NCBI RefSeq assembly: GCF_000690055.1
Contig: NZ_JJNZ01000008.1
Location: forward strand, 124,001 to 188,000
Length of the DNA: 64,000 nucleotides
Direction: 5' to 3'
From: Pseudoalteromonas fuliginea
GTDB lineage: Bacteria; Pseudomonadota; Gammaproteobacteria; Enterobacterales; Alteromonadaceae
Part shown: positions 47,284-57,827 of the stretch, piece by piece
How the letters are laid out: each line of letters begins with the position of its first letter
Position numbering within the stretch: the first letter of the stretch is position 1
Translations under genes and position numbers: made by a program
The notes under the pieces: generated by a model
The model's database searches: none
Told to the model about the DNA's origin: nothing
What the model saw: only the letters and a program-made list of their open reading frames with translations

Positions 47284-47319
47284 AAAAAACCACAATTATT
47301 TTTAATTGTGGTTTTTTTG
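47284..47319. terminator. Terminator after porin/binding-protein copy 2
   Basis: The stem AAAAACCACAATTA/TAATTGTGGTTTTT with T- and A-runs on either side lies between the converging binding-protein and chemoreceptor genes and could serve both. Confidence 0.92.
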
Positions 47320-47350
47320 TTTTAATAAATATAGTTACTTAAAAGTATTA

Positions 47351-48976
47351 CTACTCTATTCTAAATTTAGCTGTTGCATCTAATAAGTTATCTGATAGGT
47401 AATGAAGGTTTTTAGCAACATCACGTGCTGCCAATAATGAGTCCATGGTATCCTCAAACGATACGTGCATATTCGATACGTTTTCTACTACCATTGCAGC
47501 TACAGAGGTTTGTTCTTCCGTAGCAGCAGCTATTTGAGAGTTCATTCCATTTATTTCGAGCATTTGCTCTGCAATTTTTTCAATAGAAATCCCTGTTTTT
47601 TCTGCTGCGGTCGCATTATCAGTAGCCATGTCTCTTGCCGAAGTCATCGCTGTCACAGATTCATTAGCAGCCGTTGTTAATGCACCTAATAACTCGCGTA
47701 TTTCATTGGTCGAATGTGCTGTACGAGATGCTAATTCTCGAACTTCATCAGCTACAACAGCAAAACCACGGCCATGCTCACCAGCACGAGCTGCCTCAAT
47801 GGCGGCGTTAAGTGCAAGTAAATTAGTTTGATCTGCAATAGAAGTAATTACATTCAATATTTGTGATACATTTTTTGTATCATCCGCCAGTTTATTTATT
47901 GTAGTAGCAGCTTGGTTTATTTCATTACTAAGCGTGCGAGATGCAGTTACTGACATCTGTACTTGAGTTCTGCTTTGTTCGACCTCTTTTTCTGCTGTTT
48001 CAGCAGCATGGGAAGCACTAGCGGCTGATTGAGAGATATCACCAACGCTTTGCTTCATTTCTTCCATTGATTGCTTAACAATTTCAGCATCGGTAGTTTG
48101 TTTCGTTGTGGCACGCTCAGCTTGCTCCATCCCCTGAACAAGTCGCGTAGAATTTTCCATCAAAGGTTCGCACACGGCAATAACCTCAAGTACAGTTTCT
48201 CTAAGCAGAGTAATAAACGCATTAAAGTTAATTGATACTTGCCCTATTTCATCTTCAGAGCTTACTTTTAATTGTGTACTAAGAGAGCCTTTACCGCTTG
48301 CTAATAAGCTTAAGTTATTTGCAGCATCACTAGCTGACGAGCCAATCCCTCTGGCAATCCAGACGGCCATAAATAATAGTAATATTAACGATACGACGGA
48401 TACGACTAGCATTAAAGTTAATGCATAGTCAGAACGATCTTTGGTACTAGTAACAAGTTCAAAAAAACGATTGTCTGCTTTTTGTTGCGCACTTTTAAAA
48501 TTACTTAAGACCTCGTTATAAAGAGATGTTTTTAACTGAGCTTGCTGTTGAATTTTACTAAAATCAGCAGTGCCACTAACCATCCCATTGGCAATAATCG
48601 AAGATATTTCTTCATAATTAGCTAACTGCTTTTTTGTCTCACTGTTTATATAGGATTCATTTATCTGTTCAATTAAATTAATATTCGTTTCTAACAATTT
48701 ATAAGTGTCACTTGCTTTAACAACAAGGTCTTGCTCACCGAATGTGACAGCTTGAGTATAAAGCTCGTCTAACTTTTCTAAAGTACTAACATTTTCTGAA
48801 GTAAGCTTAACAACCTTGTATGTAGAGCTCTCCATTTCATTAAGTGATATCCTATTATCATTCATTGCAAAATAATTGATCAGAACGATCGCTAAAAAAG
48901 CCAAAACTGCAATACATGTTATTGCATGTATTTTTTTAGTTATGCTTAGGTTTTGAAAAGAGAAGCCTGCGGCCAT
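47351..48976 (-). CDS. Methyl-accepting chemotaxis protein
   Basis: A 541-residue transmembrane chemoreceptor. A first membrane segment at about 17-37 ([18 protein letters not shown]) and a second at about 186-208 enclose a periplasmic helical sensor of about 150 residues, of the four-helix-bundle type. A HAMP domain (about 208-260) and the cytoplasmic signalling hairpin follow, with the conserved tip [20 protein letters not shown] at about 371-390 and [14 protein letters not shown] after it. No CheR-binding pentapeptide is visible at the C-terminus. The ligand is unknown. It converges on the duplicated porin/binding-protein units, which may or may not be meaningful. Confidence 0.93.
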   Translation of the reverse strand: MAAGFSFQNLSITKKIHAITCIAVLAFLAIVLINYFAMNDNRISLNEMESSTYKVVKLTSENVSTLEKLDELYTQAVTFGEQDLVVKASDTYKLLETNINLIEQINESYINSETKKQLANYEEISSIIANGMVSGTADFSKIQQQAQLKTSLYNEVLSNFKSAQQKADNRFFELVTSTKDRSDYALTLMLVVSVVSLILLLFMAVWIARGIGSSASDAANNLSLLASGKGSLSTQLKVSSEDEIGQVSINFNAFITLLRETVLEVIAVCEPLMENSTRLVQGMEQAERATTKQTTDAEIVKQSMEEMKQSVGDISQSAASASHAAETAEKEVEQSRTQVQMSVTASRTLSNEINQAATTINKLADDTKNVSQILNVITSIADQTNLLALNAAIEAARAGEHGRGFAVVADEVRELASRTAHSTNEIRELLGALTTAANESVTAMTSARDMATDNATAAEKTGISIEKIAEQMLEINGMNSQIAAATEEQTSVAAMVVENVSNMHVSFEDTMDSLLAARDVAKNLHYLSDNLLDATAKFRIE

Positions 48977-49142
48977 ATTGATTACCTTATTTTATTGTCT
49001 ATAACTATTATCGGCTTAATAACCATAAGTGTTAACTATATTTGTAATATTTCTAGTTTTTTTGTGATTTTTCGCGAATTTATAAGAAATAATGTAAAAA
49101 CAGGCTTGAATAGTTCGAAAAACAATCAAAATTATTTTTATT

Positions 49143-49173
49143 AAAAAAAAACCAGTAACATTGCTGTTACTGG
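49143..49173 (-). terminator. Terminator of the folP-glmM-tpiA-secG-tRNA-Leu unit
   Basis: On the minus strand the stem CCAGTAAC/GTTACTGG with a 6-nt loop is followed by a run of nine T residues, just past the tRNA-Leu gene. Confidence 0.9.
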
Positions 49174-49184
49174 CTTATTAAATT

Positions 49185-49269
49185 TGGTGCGGATGGGGGG
49201 ACTTGAACCCCCACGCCCTAAAGCACCACCCCCTCAAGGTGGCGTGTCTACCAATTCCACCACATCCGC
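49185..49269 (-). tRNA. tRNA-Leu (anticodon GAG)
   Basis: An 85-nt class II tRNA with a long variable arm. The acceptor stem is GCGGATG/CATCCGC, the anticodon stem CCACC/GGTGG, and the loop TTGAGGG gives anticodon GAG. The CCA end is encoded. It lies about 80 bp after secG, as leuU does in E. coli. Confidence 0.97.
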
Positions 49270-49348
49270 ATTTCAAGCTTTCGCTTAAGTGTTAAACTTA
49301 ATGATTTAAATGAGGAATATAAATCGTCTAACATTTATTTAAGTTAAA

Positions 49349-49702
49349 TTAATTTGGTACGTCAGAGCTTTTCTCTTTCGTAGATGTTACAGGAACATCC
49401 TCTTCTACAGGAGACACTGTTTCAACTGCAGGCGCTGCTTCTAGATTTTCCCATTCGTCAGTCTTTTTAATTTGACCCGCAGTAAGGTTACCTAAAACAA
49501 TGCTTAAAACAAAAAATACAGTTGCCAAACTTGTCGTTGTTTTCGTCATGAAATTACCAGCACCTGACGATCCAAAAACAGTAGCAGACGCACCGGCACC
49601 AAATGAAGAGCCCATATCTGCGCCTTTACCTTGTTGGATTAAAACCATACCAACTAATGCCAAGGCAACAACTAAATAAACTACTAATAAAATTTCGTAC
49701 AT
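49349..49702 (-). CDS. secG: Preprotein translocase subunit SecG
   Basis: SecG is the small SecYEG subunit that assists SecA-driven export. The protein has 117 residues when started at the ATG at 49702 (MYEILLVVYLVVALALVGMV), which matches the family. Two membrane segments are at about 3-22 and 52-72, separated by the conserved IQQGKGADMGSSFGAGASA loop. The C-terminal tail is Glu/Thr/Val-rich. It starts one base after the tpiA stop codon, so it is translationally linked to tpiA. A longer in-frame start lying inside tpiA is not credible. Confidence 0.96.
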   Translation of the reverse strand: MYEILLVVYLVVALALVGMVLIQQGKGADMGSSFGAGASATVFGSSGAGNFMTKTTTSLATVFFVLSIVLGNLTAGQIKKTDEWENLEAAPAVETVSPVEEDVPVTSTKEKSSDVPN

Positions 49703-49703
49703 C

Positions 49704-50453
49704 TTATACGGTTCCTTCTGCACTTTTACAAATTGCAATAAATGAATCTGCTTTTAGACTAGCACCACCAATTAGGCCACCGTCTATATCTGTTTGTGCA
49801 AATAATAATTCGCTATTTTTTTCATTAACGCTACCACCATATAAGATGGTAAGCCCTTGTGCTAAATTGCCATCTAATGAAGCAATTTTATCACGGATAA
49901 ATTTGTGAACGTTTTGTGCCTGTTCTGGCGATGCAGTTTTACCTGTGCCGATGGCCCAAACGGGTTCGTATGCTATCACAGAATCTTTTAGTGCCGCTAC
50001 ACCTAATTTATTAATTATTGCATCAATTTGTGTAGAAACGACAAGCTCAGTTTTACCATTTTCTTGCTCTGTTTCACTTTCACCCACACATAAGATTGGA
50101 ATGAGACCAACATTTTGAGCTCGAGCAAATTTTTCAGCGACCGTAGTATTACTTTCATTATAAATACTACGTCGTTCTGAATGACCTACTAGCACGTACT
50201 TCGCGCCTAAATCTTTAATAAGTTTCGCATCAACTTCACCGGTAAAGGCGCCTGGTTCGTTTTCAGAAACAGTTTGCGCTCCTGTACAGACTCCGGTTAA
50301 AACCATTGATGATACTAATGGGAAAGGGGGAAATAAGACAATGTCTATCTCTTTTGATTTAACATTGTTGATGGCACCAGACATTTCTTTAATTAGCTCT
50401 AACGAACCGTTCATTTTCCAGTTGCCTGCGACCATTGGCTTGCGTATTGCCAT
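49704..50453 (-). CDS. tpiA: Triose-phosphate isomerase
   Basis: TpiA interconverts dihydroxyacetone phosphate and glyceraldehyde 3-phosphate. The protein has 249 residues. Catalytic residues are Lys13 (AGNWKMNGS), His91 (VLVGHSERR) and Glu163 (AYEPVWAIGTGK). I chose the ATG at 50453 (MAIRKPMVAGNWK), with GGAG nine bases upstream; an in-frame start five codons earlier is less likely. Its place between glmM and secG is the Pseudomonas arrangement, unlike E. coli, where tpiA lies elsewhere. Confidence 0.97.
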   Translation of the reverse strand: MAIRKPMVAGNWKMNGSLELIKEMSGAINNVKSKEIDIVLFPPFPLVSSMVLTGVCTGAQTVSENEPGAFTGEVDAKLIKDLGAKYVLVGHSERRSIYNESNTTVAEKFARAQNVGLIPILCVGESETEQENGKTELVVSTQIDAIINKLGVAALKDSVIAYEPVWAIGTGKTASPEQAQNVHKFIRDKIASLDGNLAQGLTILYGGSVNEKNSELLFAQTDIDGGLIGGASLKADSFIAICKSAEGTV

Positions 50454-50534
50454 TTTTCCACTCCACATTAGAAAGCGGGCGAGATATTAACTTTTCTCGC
50501 CCAAAGTTACAAGAGGTTATTGTTATCAATCAGT

Positions 50535-51875
50535 TTATTTGCTCATAGATTCGACAACTGTCGCAATTTTTTGCGCACTATCGAGTACTATTTTTTCTTG
50601 TTCTGCTTCAACCATAACACGCACAACAGGCTCAGTACCTGATTTACGAAGTAAAACGCGCCCTTTATCGCCTAAGCTTTTCTCTACTTCGGCAACAGCT
50701 GCAAGGACCTCTGTTGTACTCGTTGGATCAGTTCCCGGTGTATAACGTACGTTAATCATTTTCATTGGGTATTTAGTAAAGCCTGCACCTAAGTCTTGTA
50801 GAGTACGGTTTTGTGCAACCATTGCAGCCAATACTTGTAGGCTTGAAATAATACCATCTCCGGTACTTATCAAATCTAGATTTAGAACATGGCCCGAGCT
50901 TTCCCCACCAATTTTCCAACCCTTCTGTTGCAGTAATTCCATAACGTAGCGATCGCCTACTTTACTACGTGCGAACTCAATTCCTTTGGCTTTTAAAGCA
51001 TTTTCAAGACCCATGTTAGACATAACAGTCCCAACTACGCCACCACCTAAGTTATCTTCTTGGGCTGCTTGACACGCAATTATATAAACTAGATCATCAC
51101 CATCAAATACACGGCCATTATGATCAACCATCATAACGCGATCACCATCACCATCATAAGCAATACCTACGTCTGCTTTAAATTCAAGTACTTTACGTTT
51201 AAGTGTATCTACGTGTGTAGCACCACATTCATGATTTATGTTTACGCCATTTGGCTCACACGCATGGGTAATTACTTCAGCACCAAGTTCGCGCATAACA
51301 GAAGGAGCAATATGATATGTAGCACCATTAGCACAATCAACGACGACTTTGAGACCCTCTAATGACAAACCTTGTGGAAACTGACTTTTACAAAATTCTA
51401 TGTAACGACCATCTGCACTGACTAAACGAGATGCTTTACCTAATTTATCAGATGCAACGCAAGTCATTGGCTCATCAAGCATCGCTTCTATTTGAAGCTC
51501 TACGGAATCAGCTAGCTTTAGGCCTTGTCCGTTAAAAAACTTAATACCATTATCGTAATAAGGGTTGTGTGATGCACTAATTACAATTCCCGCTTCCGCA
51601 CGAAACGTTTGCGCTAAATAGGCAACAGCAGGCGTTGGCATAGGGCCAAGTAACACGACGTCAATACCTGCGGCAATTAACCCAGCTTCAAGTGCTGTTT
51701 CAAGCATATAACCTGAGATACGTGTATCTTTACCAATAATTACTTTTTTAGTGCCACCCAGAGATAAAACACGCCCTGCAGCCCAACCTAATTTCATAGC
51801 AAACTCTGGGTTAATAGGTGCTGTACCAACTAATCCACGCACTCCATCAGTGCCAAAATATTTTCTTTCTTTCAT
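50535..51875 (-). CDS. glmM: Phosphoglucosamine mutase
   Basis: GlmM converts glucosamine 6-phosphate to glucosamine 1-phosphate for UDP-GlcNAc, and so for peptidoglycan and lipopolysaccharide. The 446 residues match E. coli GlmM (445). The phosphorylated serine is Ser102 in [18 protein letters not shown]. The metal loop is [11 protein letters not shown], and the sugar-binding ESSGH and [12 protein letters not shown] motifs are intact. Its ATG overlaps the folP stop as TAATG, the conserved folP-glmM coupling. Confidence 0.98.
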   Translation of the reverse strand: MKERKYFGTDGVRGLVGTAPINPEFAMKLGWAAGRVLSLGGTKKVIIGKDTRISGYMLETALEAGLIAAGIDVVLLGPMPTPAVAYLAQTFRAEAGIVISASHNPYYDNGIKFFNGQGLKLADSVELQIEAMLDEPMTCVASDKLGKASRLVSADGRYIEFCKSQFPQGLSLEGLKVVVDCANGATYHIAPSVMRELGAEVITHACEPNGVNINHECGATHVDTLKRKVLEFKADVGIAYDGDGDRVMMVDHNGRVFDGDDLVYIIACQAAQEDNLGGGVVGTVMSNMGLENALKAKGIEFARSKVGDRYVMELLQQKGWKIGGESSGHVLNLDLISTGDGIISSLQVLAAMVAQNRTLQDLGAGFTKYPMKMINVRYTPGTDPTSTTEVLAAVAEVEKSLGDKGRVLLRKSGTEPVVRVMVEAEQEKIVLDSAQKIATVVESMSK

Positions 51876-52720
51876 TATTGTATTCCTTGTTCGCAGGCTC
51901 GTAATACACTAAGCACGTCTGCGGTTTCTTTTACGTCATGTACGCGAATAATTTTTGCGCCATTTTGCGCCGCGATTAGCGCACCTGCTAAGCTACCTGC
52001 CAATCGCTCACTTGTTTCTCTATTTAATAAATTACCTATCATCGATTTACGAGATAAACCAGCCAATAATGGCAAACCCAATTTATTAAAATCATTAAAC
52101 TTAGCCAATATTTGATAGTTATGGTTAAGCGTTTTTCCAAATCCAAAACCGGGATCTAGGATAAGTCGTTCAAACTTAATCCCGGCTGTTTCACAGGCTT
52201 TAATACGTTGACTAAAAAACATATTTATATCTGCAAACAAATCATCATAATGAGGTGCACATTGCATACTGCGAGGTTGCCCTTGCATATGCATTAAACA
52301 AATTGCTACATCTTCATAGTGCGCAACCGTTTCTAACGCATCTAATTCTTGCAAAGCTCTTACATCGTTGACTATATCAGCCCCTGCGAGTATTGCTTGT
52401 TCCATTACTTGCGCTTTACTGGTATCAATTGAAATAACGCAATCACTGTGCTCACGTATTGCTTTAATAGCGGGAATTACGCGGGCAAGTTCATCTTTCA
52501 AACTCACATCTGGCGCGCCGGGGCGGGTAGATTCTCCGCCTATGTCTACAATTTTCGCACCATCATCCAGTAACTGCATTGCACGTTTCAGTGCTATTGT
52601 TGGGTCTAAAAACTGCCCACCATCAGAAAATGAATCCGGCGTTACATTTAATATTCCCATAATAACGGGCTTTTCAATATTAAGCGTACGTCCTCTGGGA
52701 AGCTTTAATATGTTAGTCAT
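51875..52720 (-). CDS. folP: Dihydropteroate synthase
   Basis: FolP condenses para-aminobenzoate with dihydropterin pyrophosphate and is the sulfonamide target. The protein has 281 residues with the ATG at 52720 ([10 protein letters not shown]), preceded by AAAGG; a TTG two codons earlier is possible. Signatures are [31 protein letters not shown] and [15 protein letters not shown], with the C-terminal [10 protein letters not shown]. It follows ftsH but is separated from it by a strong terminator, so the unit folP-glmM-tpiA-secG begins here. Confidence 0.97.
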   Translation of the reverse strand: MTNILKLPRGRTLNIEKPVIMGILNVTPDSFSDGGQFLDPTIALKRAMQLLDDGAKIVDIGGESTRPGAPDVSLKDELARVIPAIKAIREHSDCVISIDTSKAQVMEQAILAGADIVNDVRALQELDALETVAHYEDVAICLMHMQGQPRSMQCAPHYDDLFADINMFFSQRIKACETAGIKFERLILDPGFGFGKTLNHNYQILAKFNDFNKLGLPLLAGLSRKSMIGNLLNRETSERLAGSLAGALIAAQNGAKIIRVHDVKETADVLSVLRACEQGIQ

Positions 52721-52911
52721 TGCCAACCTTTATTCTTTTTCCAATAAAATTAAATTAATGATCTATTATAGCGATAAGTAAATAGCTTAATTACAAGGCG
52801 GAATTATGATATATAGTTATTCTATATAAATAATTTCTCAGCGAAGTTAGTGAGTTATTTAATTCGCTAGAATGAACATCTATCAATAAAATTGGTATAA
52901 ATAACTGATAC

Positions 52912-52937
52912 AAAAAAGCCCCGAAGTACGGGGCTTT
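52912..52937 (-). terminator. Terminator after ftsH
   Basis: The stem AAAGCCCCG/CGGGGCTTT with loop AAGTA (plus strand) is followed by a T-run on the minus strand, 19 bp past the ftsH stop codon. Confidence 0.93.
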
Positions 52938-52955
52938 CATTCGCTATTTTAACGA

Positions 52956-54899
52956 TTATTCAGCTTTATCATCAAGGTTTGTTTCATCTTTTTTCGATGA
53001 ATCATCCGATTTTTGACTTTCATCGCTAACTGGCTCTTGAGATTCTTCAGCTTTTACCGGTTTTGCTTCATGGCGGTCATGTGCATCACGCGGTTCACGC
53101 ACTGGTTGGCGCGCCATTAAATCATCAATTTGCTTAGCATCAATAGTTTCATACTTCATCAGGGCATCTTTCATTGAGTGAAGAATATCAATGTTTTCTT
53201 TTAATATTTCTTCTGCTCGTTGATAGTTACGATCTGAAAGTAATCGAACCTCTGCATCAATTATCTTTGCTGTGTCGTCTGACATGCTAGATGCACGACT
53301 GCCGCCGCCACCCATATACATTTCATTTTGATCTTCAGCATAAAGTAACGGACCTAGCTTTTCACTTAAACCCCAGTGTGTAACCATTTTACGAGCAATA
53401 TCTGTAGCTCGTTCAATATCATTACTCGCACCTGTTGTTACTTTATCAGCACCATAAATAAGCGCTTCAGCAATTCGACCACCGTAAAGGCTAGAAATCA
53501 TTGATTCTAAAAGCTCTTTTGAATGACTAACACGGTCTTGTTCAGGCAAGTACATTGTTACACCTAGCGCACGGCCACGTGGAATAATAGATACTTTGTA
53601 AACTGGATCATGTTCTGGCACCATACGGCCCACAATTGCGTGACCTGCTTCATGATACGCAGTCATTGCTTTTTCTTGCTCGCTCATCACCATGGTTTTG
53701 CGTTCTGCACCCATCATGATTTTATCTTTAGCAGCGTCAAATTCAGCCATACTTACAACACGTTTATTACCACGTGCAGCATAAAGTGCAGCTTCGTTTA
53801 CTAAGTTCGCTAAATCAGCGCCAGAAAAACCAGGTGTACCACGTGCAATAAGTGCCGCTTCAACGTTATCGCCTAATGGCACTTTACGCATGTGTACTTT
53901 AAGTATTTGCTCACGACCACGAATATCAGGTAAACCTACTTCTACTTGACGGTCAAAACGACCTGGACGAAGTAATGCTGGGTCTAATACATCTGGTCGG
54001 TTAGTTGCTGCAATAACGATAATACCTTCGTTACCACCAAAGCCATCCATTTCTACTAGCATTTGGTTAAGTGTTTGCTCACGTTCGTCGTTACCGCCGC
54101 CCATACCAGCACCACGTTTACGACCAACAGCATCAATCTCATCTATAAAGATAATACAAGGCGCTGCTTTTTTAGCTTGCTCAAACATGTCACGTACACG
54201 TGATGCACCAACACCTACAAACATTTCAACAAAATCTGAACCAGAAATTGTAAAAAACGGTACTTTCGCTTCACCCGCAACAGCCTTTGCAAGTAACGTT
54301 TTACCAGTACCAGGAGGACCAACCATTAGTACGCCTTTAGGAATACTACCGCCAAGTTTTTGAAACTTAGAAGGGTCACGTAAAAAGTCTACCAATTCGG
54401 TAACATCTTCTTTCGCTTCATCACAACCAGCAACATCTGCAAACGTTGTTTTAATTTGATCTTCGCTCATTAAACGCGCTTTACTCTTACCAAATGACAT
54501 AGCGCCTTTACCGCCACCGCCTTGCATCTGACGCATGAAGAATATCCATACACCAATAAGCAGTATCATTGGGAACCAAGAAATAAATATACTTGCTAAA
54601 AATGACTGTTCTTCAGGTTTTACACCCTTCACATTCACATTACTTTTTAATAAGTCATTTAAAATATCTTTGTCATAAATAGGCATAATCGTTTGAAAAC
54701 GTTCGCCACTGGTTTTAGTACCTGTAATTGTCCCACTGGTACTTTCAATTGCCACTTCTTGTATAGAGCCATTTCGGGCGTCTTTAACAAATTGACTATA
54801 GCTTGTCTGACGATCAACTTGATCGCCACCATTAAAGCTCTGAAAGACTGACATCAGCACAACTGCAATGACCAGCCATAGTATTAAATTTTTCGCCAT
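52956..54899 (-). CDS. ftsH: ATP-dependent zinc metalloprotease FtsH
   Basis: FtsH is the membrane AAA+ protease that removes unassembled membrane proteins and regulators such as LpxC. The protein has 647 residues with the ATG at 54899 ([20 protein letters not shown]), aligning exactly with E. coli FtsH. A TTG three codons upstream is less likely. Two membrane segments (about 5-22 and 98-120) flank a periplasmic domain. Walker A is GPPGTGKT, Walker [12 protein letters not shown], and the zinc site HEAGH. The C-terminal 50 residues are acidic and charged, differing from E. coli. It lies 66 bp after rlmE, the usual order. Confidence 0.98.
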   Translation of the reverse strand: MAKNLILWLVIAVVLMSVFQSFNGGDQVDRQTSYSQFVKDARNGSIQEVAIESTSGTITGTKTSGERFQTIMPIYDKDILNDLLKSNVNVKGVKPEEQSFLASIFISWFPMILLIGVWIFFMRQMQGGGGKGAMSFGKSKARLMSEDQIKTTFADVAGCDEAKEDVTELVDFLRDPSKFQKLGGSIPKGVLMVGPPGTGKTLLAKAVAGEAKVPFFTISGSDFVEMFVGVGASRVRDMFEQAKKAAPCIIFIDEIDAVGRKRGAGMGGGNDEREQTLNQMLVEMDGFGGNEGIIVIAATNRPDVLDPALLRPGRFDRQVEVGLPDIRGREQILKVHMRKVPLGDNVEAALIARGTPGFSGADLANLVNEAALYAARGNKRVVSMAEFDAAKDKIMMGAERKTMVMSEQEKAMTAYHEAGHAIVGRMVPEHDPVYKVSIIPRGRALGVTMYLPEQDRVSHSKELLESMISSLYGGRIAEALIYGADKVTTGASNDIERATDIARKMVTHWGLSEKLGPLLYAEDQNEMYMGGGGSRASSMSDDTAKIIDAEVRLLSDRNYQRAEEILKENIDILHSMKDALMKYETIDAKQIDDLMARQPVREPRDAHDRHEAKPVKAEESQEPVSDESQKSDDSSKKDETNLDDKAE

Positions 54900-54965
54900 A
54901 TCGCTCAAGGGGTTAACCTCTTGTATCCAATTAATTTAAATTCAACTAAACGCCAAGCAACTGTA

Positions 54966-55595
54966 CTACAGTTTGTATCCAGTCGCTACTATATATACTT
55001 CCCGAGAACGGGCACGCGAGGCATCAGGTTTACGTATCTTCACTACTTTAAAACTATTACGTACGTCTTGTAAGTATTGATCAAAGCCTTCACCTTGAAA
55101 CACTTTAACAATAAATGCACCATTTTTCTTTAGTACTTGGCTACACATATCTAATGCAAGCTCTACTAAATACATACTACCAGCTTGATCAACTGAATTA
55201 TTACCACTCATATTTGGTGCCATGTCAGAGAATACCACATCAACATTTTTCCCATCAATGCGTTTTAATAATGCATTTAATACAGCCTCCTCACGAAAGT
55301 CACCTTGTAAGAAGTCTACACCTGCAAGGGAATCCATCGGTAAAATATCACATGCTATTACTTGACCTTTATCACCCACTTTTTCGGCTAAATACTGTGA
55401 CCAACTACCCGGCGCGGCCCCTAAATCTACCACTGTCATACCCGGACGCAGTATTTTATCTCTGTTCTGAACTTCATCTAATTTAAAAACCGCTCTAGAA
55501 CGCCAGCCTTTTTTTTGCGCTTCTTGAACATATTTATCATCAAAATGTTCTTTCAGCCATCGCTGTGAACTGGCTGACTGTTTTTTATTTGTCAT
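54966..55595 (-). CDS. rlmE: 23S rRNA (uridine-2552-2'-O)-methyltransferase
   Basis: RlmE (FtsJ, RrmJ) methylates U2552 in the A-loop of 23S rRNA, a late step of large-subunit assembly. The 209 residues equal the E. coli length. The catalytic tetrad falls at identical positions: Lys38, Asp124, Lys164 and Glu199. The SAM-binding motif [15 protein letters not shown] is intact. It is transcribed with ftsH on the minus strand and is divergent from yhbY, the conserved arrangement. Confidence 0.98.
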   Translation of the reverse strand: MTNKKQSASSQRWLKEHFDDKYVQEAQKKGWRSRAVFKLDEVQNRDKILRPGMTVVDLGAAPGSWSQYLAEKVGDKGQVIACDILPMDSLAGVDFLQGDFREEAVLNALLKRIDGKNVDVVFSDMAPNMSGNNSVDQAGSMYLVELALDMCSQVLKKNGAFIVKVFQGEGFDQYLQDVRNSFKVVKIRKPDASRARSREVYIVATGYKL

Positions 55596-55683
55596 AAATT
55601 AACACGCAACTAATTAGTAATATTCTTTAGATGGCGGTAGAATACCCTTAATTCAAGCCATATTCAGCAAAATTTGTATAAAC

Positions 55684-55980
55684 ATGACATTATCAAATAA
55701 ACAAAAGCAGTTTTTAAAAGGTCAGGCACATAGCCTCAAGCCAGTAGTTTTACTAGGTTCTAACGGTTTAACCGAAGGCGTAGTAATGGAAATTAAAAGT
55801 GCGTTAGAAATTCACGAATTGATTAAAGTGAAAGCGCCGACTGACGATCGTGAAACTAAAGCTCTTATTTTTGAAGCTATCGTACGTGAAACTGGTGCGA
55901 CTAAGTTACAAACAATTGGTCACACTATTGTACTTTATCTTCAAAGTGCTGAGAGAAAAATACATTTACCACGTAACTAA
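55684..55980 (+). CDS. yhbY: CRM domain ribosome-assembly RNA-binding protein YhbY
   Basis: YhbY is a small CRM-domain protein that associates with pre-50S particles. The 98 residues match E. coli YhbY (97). The CRM core is visible as LKGQAHSLKPVVLLGSNGLT, then LEIHELIKVKAP, with the loop GATKLQTIGHTIVLYL. It is divergent from rlmE across 88 bp, a conserved pairing of two ribosome-maturation genes, and is ended by a strong terminator. Confidence 0.96.
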   Translation: MTLSNKQKQFLKGQAHSLKPVVLLGSNGLTEGVVMEIKSALEIHELIKVKAPTDDRETKALIFEAIVRETGATKLQTIGHTIVLYLQSAERKIHLPRN

Positions 55981-56013
55981 ATTACTATTTTAAGTAACCT
56001 AGTGTGTTTAATG

Positions 56014-56040
56014 AAAAAACCAGCTTAATGCTGGTTTTTT
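56014..56040. terminator. Bidirectional terminator between yhbY and the SixA-like phosphatase gene
   Basis: The stem AAAAAACCAGC/GCTGGTTTTTT with loop TTAAT has A- and T-runs on the two sides and lies between convergent genes. Confidence 0.93.
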
Positions 56041-56058
56041 GTTATTTTACGTTTTAAA

Positions 56059-56562
56059 TTAAAAACTCATTTTATGATGGGTTACATCATATTCACTGCC
56101 AGTACTACTGGGCTTCTTATTTAATATAAAGTACTGAGTAAATTGTGTTTCACTCATTGCTGGCACTTTTTCATTCGAAAGTAGCTCGGCTAATTGCGGT
56201 GTTGTATTACTGTGCCCAATAACAACAACTACACCTTTTAGTTTTAGTAACTCATTTTTTAAATCACTTAGCTCACCTGCGTTATACACATTTACGTCGA
56301 TATTAAAATATGCCTGCAAAGGAGCTGCTGTTTGTAACGTACGTTTATAGTTGCTGCTGAAAATATGTATCTTTTGATATTCTTTAAAAAAAGTAACTAA
56401 ATTATTTGCACGTGCCTTTCCCGCCTCTGAGAGCGCTGGATTTTTACCCGCTAATTTTTCGCTATGACGAAACAAATATATTTCATCCGGTGTTGCAAAT
56501 GCCAAACTACAATTAAATAACATAACTAAAAAAATGATTGCTAATATTATTTTATTATTCAT
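56059..56562 (-). CDS. Exported SixA-like histidine phosphatase family protein
   Basis: A 167-residue protein with a signal peptide (about 1-23, IILAIIFLVMLFNCSLAFA) and a small histidine-phosphatase domain. The phosphohistidine motif is FRHSEK (Arg32, His33, Glu35), with Ser where most members have Gly (RHG). The second histidine is His117 in VIGHSNTTPQL. Short single-domain members resemble SixA, but SixA itself is cytoplasmic, so this secreted form probably has another substrate. Its ATG overlaps the stop of the serine hydrolase gene as ATGA, so the two are co-translated. Confidence 0.85.
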   Translation of the reverse strand: MNNKIILAIIFLVMLFNCSLAFATPDEIYLFRHSEKLAGKNPALSEAGKARANNLVTFFKEYQKIHIFSSNYKRTLQTAAPLQAYFNIDVNVYNAGELSDLKNELLKLKGVVVVIGHSNTTPQLAELLSNEKVPAMSETQFTQYFILNKKPSSTGSEYDVTHHKMSF

Positions 56563-57713
56563 ATTTTTTTACCTCGTTTGTATTCTAATAGTCTGTCGAT
56601 GAATTCAGTCGTTAGTTCATTGATTACGCCAGTTTCAGCATTAACTATTAAGCTAAAACCAATATTTAAGTGAGGAAATACAACCACATCACTCCTATAG
56701 CCTTGCACCCACCCGCTATGATAATAAAGCGTTTCTTCCGCGTAGTTATAAACACGCCAGCCTAAGCCGTAATATGCTTCATTAAGATGCTTTTTCCACA
56801 CCCTGCGATACAGTTCTTTTTTTGTATGTGTATAAGGACGTGTTTGTTTTGCTAACGCATCTAGCGATAGAACATCAGGGTATTGTCCTAGTTGCGCTTT
56901 TAACCAAATAGCCATATCACTTGCACTGGCATTAACACCTGCTGCGGGCCCTACTTTATAGTAATTTTTTTTAAGTTTAGCAGTATACCAACGCTTTTTA
57001 CCACGCACGTGAGGGAGTGCAAAATTTTTATCTTTTACCATACCGTCATAACCTAAACTGGCATCTGCCATTTTCAGAGGTAAAAAAACAGCTTTACTTA
57101 ACCATTGGGAATAATTTTTATTTGTAGCGTGAAAAATCACATCGTCAATTAAGCTAAACATTACATTTTGATAACCGTAGCATTGTCCGGGTTCACAAAT
57201 TGGCTTAACGCTAAGTAGCTTTTCAACAATATCGGGGTAGCGCATACGCGACTCAATTAAGTTATCGTATGCATTTGGTACTAAACCACTTGAGTGACTT
57301 AAAAGGTGAAATACTTTTAAATCATCTTCATACACTGTGTTTTTGAACTCTGGAATATAATTACTTATTAGTTCATCTAACCTTAATATACCGTCAGAGG
57401 CTAGCTTTGCAGCTAACGAACCTGCAAAGGTTTTAGACACAGATGCCAATCTAAAACGAGTATGAGCATCAACACTTTGCCCATTACGTGCTTTGGTAGC
57501 TCCTATCGGATGAATGTAGTCACTATTTTGAATATTAACTATCGATAATGCCGCACCGGGAATACCTTTACTCTTTAGTTTCTTTTCGGCATAGCGACCG
57601 TACTTTTTTACAAATGAATCCCAACCGGGATCCGTTTTTGCTACGACATCTATGGAGCTAAGCAATAAACACAGCGCTAAAAGGCTATACAATACAGAAG
57701 GGAGGTACTTCAT
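56559..57713 (-). CDS. Serine hydrolase of the class C beta-lactamase family
   Basis: A 384-residue secreted protein with a signal peptide (about 1-25, LLALCLLLSSIDVVA). The three motifs of penicillin-recognising enzymes are present: Ser91-x-x-Lys94 in LASVSKTFAG, Tyr181-x-Asn183 in CYGYQNVMFS and His332-Ser-Gly334 in YYHSGWVQG. The HSG form and the TRFRLASVSK context are typical of DD-peptidase/esterase-type members rather than true AmpC enzymes. It could act on peptidoglycan, D-amino-acid peptides or esters; sequence alone does not decide. First gene of an overlapping two-gene unit with the SixA-like phosphatase. Confidence 0.9.
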   Translation of the reverse strand: MKYLPSVLYSLLALCLLLSSIDVVAKTDPGWDSFVKKYGRYAEKKLKSKGIPGAALSIVNIQNSDYIHPIGATKARNGQSVDAHTRFRLASVSKTFAGSLAAKLASDGILRLDELISNYIPEFKNTVYEDDLKVFHLLSHSSGLVPNAYDNLIESRMRYPDIVEKLLSVKPICEPGQCYGYQNVMFSLIDDVIFHATNKNYSQWLSKAVFLPLKMADASLGYDGMVKDKNFALPHVRGKKRWYTAKLKKNYYKVGPAAGVNASASDMAIWLKAQLGQYPDVLSLDALAKQTRPYTHTKKELYRRVWKKHLNEAYYGLGWRVYNYAEETLYYHSGWVQGYRSDVVVFPHLNIGFSLIVNAETGVINELTTEFIDRLLEYKRGKKI

Positions 57714-57827
57714 TTTTTATAATTTTTATCTTTTTAAACTACATCTAGGTACATAATATCATGAAGTTTTGTTTGGACTAACGTACAATACGACGATTAT
57801 TGTATTTTTAGTGGGTGTGAAGTACTT

